Assembly: GCF_001317355.1 (NCBI RefSeq)
Contig: NZ_LKET01000051.1
Location: 62,001 to 126,000 of the forward strand
Direction: 5' to 3'
From: Oxobacter pfennigii
Lineage (GTDB): Bacteria; Bacillota; Clostridia; Clostridiales; Oxobacteraceae
Length of the DNA: 64,000 nucleotides
The notes under the pieces were generated by a model that saw only the letters and a list, made by a program, of their open reading frames with translations, ran no database searches and was not told the DNA's origin. This document shows positions 61,776-64,000 of this stretch, piece after piece. Both the position numbers and the translations under genes were made by a program. The first letter of the stretch is position 1; each line of letters begins with the position of its first letter.

Positions 61776-62017
61776 GCCGGCCGTTCATGAGAATGCTAAA
61801 AAAGAGCTATTCAGATTAAATATTACTTCAAATTTCTTATAATTAATAGCTTTAGTTCTATTAATCCTATGCGCGGTTTATTAATATTTACTTTATAAAC
61901 AATGCAGTAATAATCAAAAGTTATCAAGAATGAAACGGAAAATTCCGCCGGTACGTTTTTGACATTCTCCTGTTCTTTTAATAAACAAAAGAGCTTTTTT
62001 GAAAGCCACTTCTACAA
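61776..62017. other. Intergenic region after the RyR-ATPase
   Basis: About 240 bp of AT-rich DNA before the tRNA-end repeat; no convincing terminator or gene was found. Confidence 0.4.
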
Positions 62018-62034
62018 ATAAAATGGTCGAAGTG
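62018..62034. repeat. Attachment-site-like direct repeat of the tRNA-Pro 3' end
   Basis: ATAAAATGGTCGAAGTG matches 63666-63682 (3' end of tRNA-Pro including CCA, and 6 nt of its downstream flank) at 16 of 17 positions, same orientation. The pair brackets a 1.65-kb segment carrying one gene, like attL/attR of an integrated element. Confidence 0.6.
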
Positions 62035-62115
62035 TAATTATAGAACTTGGAAAATCACAGTAATATCAATGGTTTACAGGCAATCAGCAAGCAGTATTAC
62101 TTATTGCATAGAGAA

Positions 62116-63498
62116 TTACATAGGCATACTCCACCAACTATGTGCTTTCTTATATGCCGGGTCCTGCACCTTTATGGGATGATACTGAGCCTCCCGATCA
62201 TAATGTACATTTCTAGTAATCAGTTCATGAAAGTGACCCAGCATTTGTATATTTGTCAAGTCTGACAGAATTGATTTATATACAGCAGCAAAGCCACCAC
62301 GTGGGCGAATATCATGTATTAAAGAAATAATATTTGCAATACCCGTATCTCCTCCAAGATTAGGTAAGCCCGTTAATAAACATGATGTGTCCCAGAAGGA
62401 AATCATATTTGTCACAAGAGATCCTTGCGGGGTAGATACATTATATTTTTCTCGAATACGACGCATTTGATTAAATAAGTCTCTTTGAAGCTGATTTACC
62501 TCACGCAAAAACTTTTTCTCGCGTCCGTCAATGTACAACTGCTCAAGTGTGTCGAGTTGCCTACGCGCTTCAACAAACATATTTTCTTCTCGAATATGAT
62601 AGGCTATATCCAACGCGTTAATACCCGTATGCAAACTTTTTGAAGAAATATACGCAGAAAAGATCGGAATGGGGTAAGAAGAAATAGATGGATTTATTGC
62701 GCAATAAATCTGAGCCATAGTATTTGTGGTTGTGTTTGTCAGGGCATCAATAAGTGGACGAAATTGCAACGAGCCTGGCAGACAAGTTTTTCTGAGATAG
62801 TTTACTTGAAAGGCTTGACGTATAGGGTGTAGGAACAAATCCAAACCAAACTGATTAGAAATGATGGTATAATAAATTGAGCGATATGCTAACCAATTTA
62901 ATCCAGCGAAGAAAGTAGTCACCTGCTTAGTTATTTTATCTTGACTCGTAATTGGATTCCCATCAGAGCCTAATAAAACAGGTCGTTTATCAGGAATTTC
63001 ATCACGTTGGGTATTGTCTTTCAGCTCAGAGAAGATCATTGCAGATAACGCACTATACTTGTTTATTTCCACACCACTCGCATCAGCCAATAGCTTTTGT
63101 GTTAAATAGAAAACACTGGACTGTATATTCCAAACATACCATATGTTCATTTTTAACATATCGAAAAACGGTCTAAAGTCACCATCTGTAAACGAACCAG
63201 CGGTCACATGTGGAACAATTGATTGTACCTGTTGCAGAGTTTCCTGTGAGAAAATATTCTGAGTTTCTTCATCTATTTGGATAGGCTGAAGTCCAGAAAA
63301 ATGTTCGTGTCGATTCTGCTTGAATTCAGATTTGTAATCATCTAAATAATACACTTCGTCAAAAAATAGAATGGCCTGAAGCAGGCTTTCCATTGCAAGA
63401 ATATCTCCATCTAGATCGTATTTATTTTTTACTAAAATATCTCCACTTAGCCTTTGGAGTGCTGTAAGGGTGGCATTATCAACTAGTGCTTTGCGCAT
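62116..63498 (-). CDS. Unrecognised 460-residue protein in a tRNA-flanked segment
   Basis: ATG at 63496-63498 (GAAGGGAA upstream) starts MRKALVDNATLTALQRLSGD. The protein is soluble-looking, rich in aromatic residues and mostly helical, with a charged coiled-coil stretch (about 320-380, REKKFLREVNQLQRDLFNQM) and a C-terminal HFHELITRNVHYDREAQYHP. No known catalytic motif was found. It is the only gene between the direct repeats at 62018 and 63666, so it was probably acquired at the tRNA-Pro gene. Cargo such as defence or toxin genes is common at such sites, but nothing in the sequence proves this. Confidence 0.7.
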   Translation of the reverse strand: MRKALVDNATLTALQRLSGDILVKNKYDLDGDILAMESLLQAILFFDEVYYLDDYKSEFKQNRHEHFSGLQPIQIDEETQNIFSQETLQQVQSIVPHVTAGSFTDGDFRPFFDMLKMNIWYVWNIQSSVFYLTQKLLADASGVEINKYSALSAMIFSELKDNTQRDEIPDKRPVLLGSDGNPITSQDKITKQVTTFFAGLNWLAYRSIYYTIISNQFGLDLFLHPIRQAFQVNYLRKTCLPGSLQFRPLIDALTNTTTNTMAQIYCAINPSISSYPIPIFSAYISSKSLHTGINALDIAYHIREENMFVEARRQLDTLEQLYIDGREKKFLREVNQLQRDLFNQMRRIREKYNVSTPQGSLVTNMISFWDTSCLLTGLPNLGGDTGIANIISLIHDIRPRGGFAAVYKSILSDLTNIQMLGHFHELITRNVHYDREAQYHPIKVQDPAYKKAHSWWSMPM

Positions 63499-63637
63499 AT
63501 TGTTCCCTTCTTCTGTATAGCACAGCATATTAATAATTTTATTTACTAATTATACCAATCTTCCTTGAACCTGTCACTCATTATTTCCCTCAGGAGGCTC
63601 TTATAGGACTTGCCACCAGCAATTCCGTATAAAAAAG

Positions 63638-63670
63638 CAAAAAGCCGTCGACAAAAGTTGACGGCATAAA
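63638..63670 (-). terminator. Terminator after tRNA-Pro
   Basis: On the minus strand GCCGTC and GACGGC pair (extended by AAC/GT around the loop), followed by TTTTTGCTTTTTT. Confidence 0.85.
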
Positions 63671-63671
63671 A

Positions 63672-63747
63672 TGGTCGGAGTGACAGGATTTGAACCTGCG
63701 GCCTCTTGGTCCCGAACCAAGCGCGCTACCATCTGCGCCACACCCCG
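63672..63747 (-). tRNA. tRNA-Pro (anticodon CGG)
   Basis: The 76-nt minus-strand sequence folds as a cloverleaf: acceptor CGGGGTG/CACTCCG (one G-U), D arm with GCGCAGATGGTAGCGCGC, anticodon stem CTTGG/CCAAG with loop TTCGGGA (anticodon CGG, reads CCG), T arm GCAGGTTCAAATCCTGT, discriminator A and encoded CCA. Its 3' end is the apparent integration target for the neighbouring segment. Confidence 0.95.
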
Positions 63748-63791
63748 AATACCATTATATTATAATGCTTTTGATTGCAGTTTTCAATGCC

Positions 63792-64000
63792 TTATTTACT
63801 TATCTTTCCCGTGGATTTATCGCCCACGCCTCTTTGAGGGACGCTGGCAATGGTAAAGCCTATGATGACTGAGGCCAGTGCGGGAGCTACTATATTTACA
63901 TAGTGCTTGTAGCCCATTCTAAAGAGTATTAAATAGGTGCCGATATTTACGGCTGCCGTTACAACAAAGAGTATCATCACAAACATGGAAAATGAATGAA
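63792..64000 (-). CDS. C-terminal end of a membrane protein, 5' part outside the window
   Basis: The frame is open to the window edge (upstream codons read HSFS before the first ATG at 63986) and no ribosome site precedes that ATG, so the gene very likely starts outside. The visible 69 residues hold two membrane helices (MILFVVTAAVNIGTYLILF and YVNIVAPALASVIIGFTIAS) and a short tail. The family cannot be told. Confidence 0.55.
   Translation of the reverse strand, partial: HSFSMFVMILFVVTAAVNIGTYLILFRMGYKHYVNIVAPALASVIIGFTIASVPQRGVGDKSTGKISK

Noticed and set aside
47132-63747. Intact prophage or conjugative element between the tRNA-end repeats
   Set aside because: No integrase, capsid, terminase, relaxase or replication gene is present, so only att-like scars can be claimed.
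1-64000. CRISPR array or transposase-bearing insertion sequence
   Set aside because: No regularly spaced repeats, cas genes or transposase frames were seen.

Overview
The window reads as chromosome of an anaerobic, spore-forming, low-GC member of the Clostridia. The evidence is the sporulation set (yabP, yabQ, spoVT, a SpoVB-like flippase, spoVG), consistently strong GGAGG ribosome sites, many TTG and GTG starts, an H-NOX chemoreceptor and a selenocysteine-containing reductase component of the glycine/sarcosine/betaine reductase family. Most of the first 29 kb is the conserved Firmicutes block known from Bacillus subtilis around divIC-yabQ-yabP-yabO-yabN-yabM-spoVT-mfd-pth-prs-glmU-spoVG-purR, nearly all on the minus strand.

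Layout. 0-11.7 kb: S1 protein, divIC, yabQ, yabP, S4 protein, HU, mazG, SpoVB-like flippase, spoVT, prsA, mfd, pth. 11.9-19.1 kb: an insertion relative to B. subtilis, holding a signal-peptidase-like membrane protein, htrA with an OmpR-type two-component system, and a divergent YtrA-type GntR/ABC-2 exporter operon with a clear promoter and operator. 19.3-23.6 kb: a complete dlt operon (dltABCD plus a small DltX-like gene overlapping the end of dltD). 23.8-29.5 kb: prs, glmU, spoVG, purR, murC. 29.6-31.4 kb: an H-NOX/methyl-accepting protein behind a sigma-D-type promoter. 31.5-41.4 kb: nitrogen assimilation (gltD, gltB, amtB, glnK with an attenuator-like leader), a nitroreductase, a GtrA protein and some gene debris.

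41.8-63.7 kb is the accessory half. It has two intact and one truncated GPH-family (MelB-like) transporter, a URO-D/MtaA-type methyltransferase homolog, TetR and MerR regulators, a large PAS/GAF histidine kinase, a GrdB-like selenoprotein with an in-frame UGA, a GrdE-like partner that lacks the expected cleavage cysteine, an FAD oxidoreductase, a PadR/membrane-protein pair, a DedA protein, a large AAA ATPase with C-terminal RyR repeats and a degenerate PfkB-like N-terminal part, and an unrecognised 460-residue protein beside a tRNA-Pro gene. Direct repeats of the tRNA 3' end (17 nt around 62.02 kb, weaker tRNA-like remnants at 47.06 and 49.93 kb) suggest this side of the tRNA gene has repeatedly received foreign DNA.

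The genes suggest an organism that decorates its teichoic acids with D-alanine, senses oxygen or NO for taxis, assimilates ammonium by GltBD/AmtB/GlnK, and carries a small catabolic module (GPH uptake, GrdE/GrdB-like reductase, FAD oxidoreductase, URO-D methyltransferase) for an unidentified, possibly methylated or betaine-like, substrate. The most novel-looking candidates are that module and the RyR-ATPase. Coordinates and motifs were read by eye; no database search was run.
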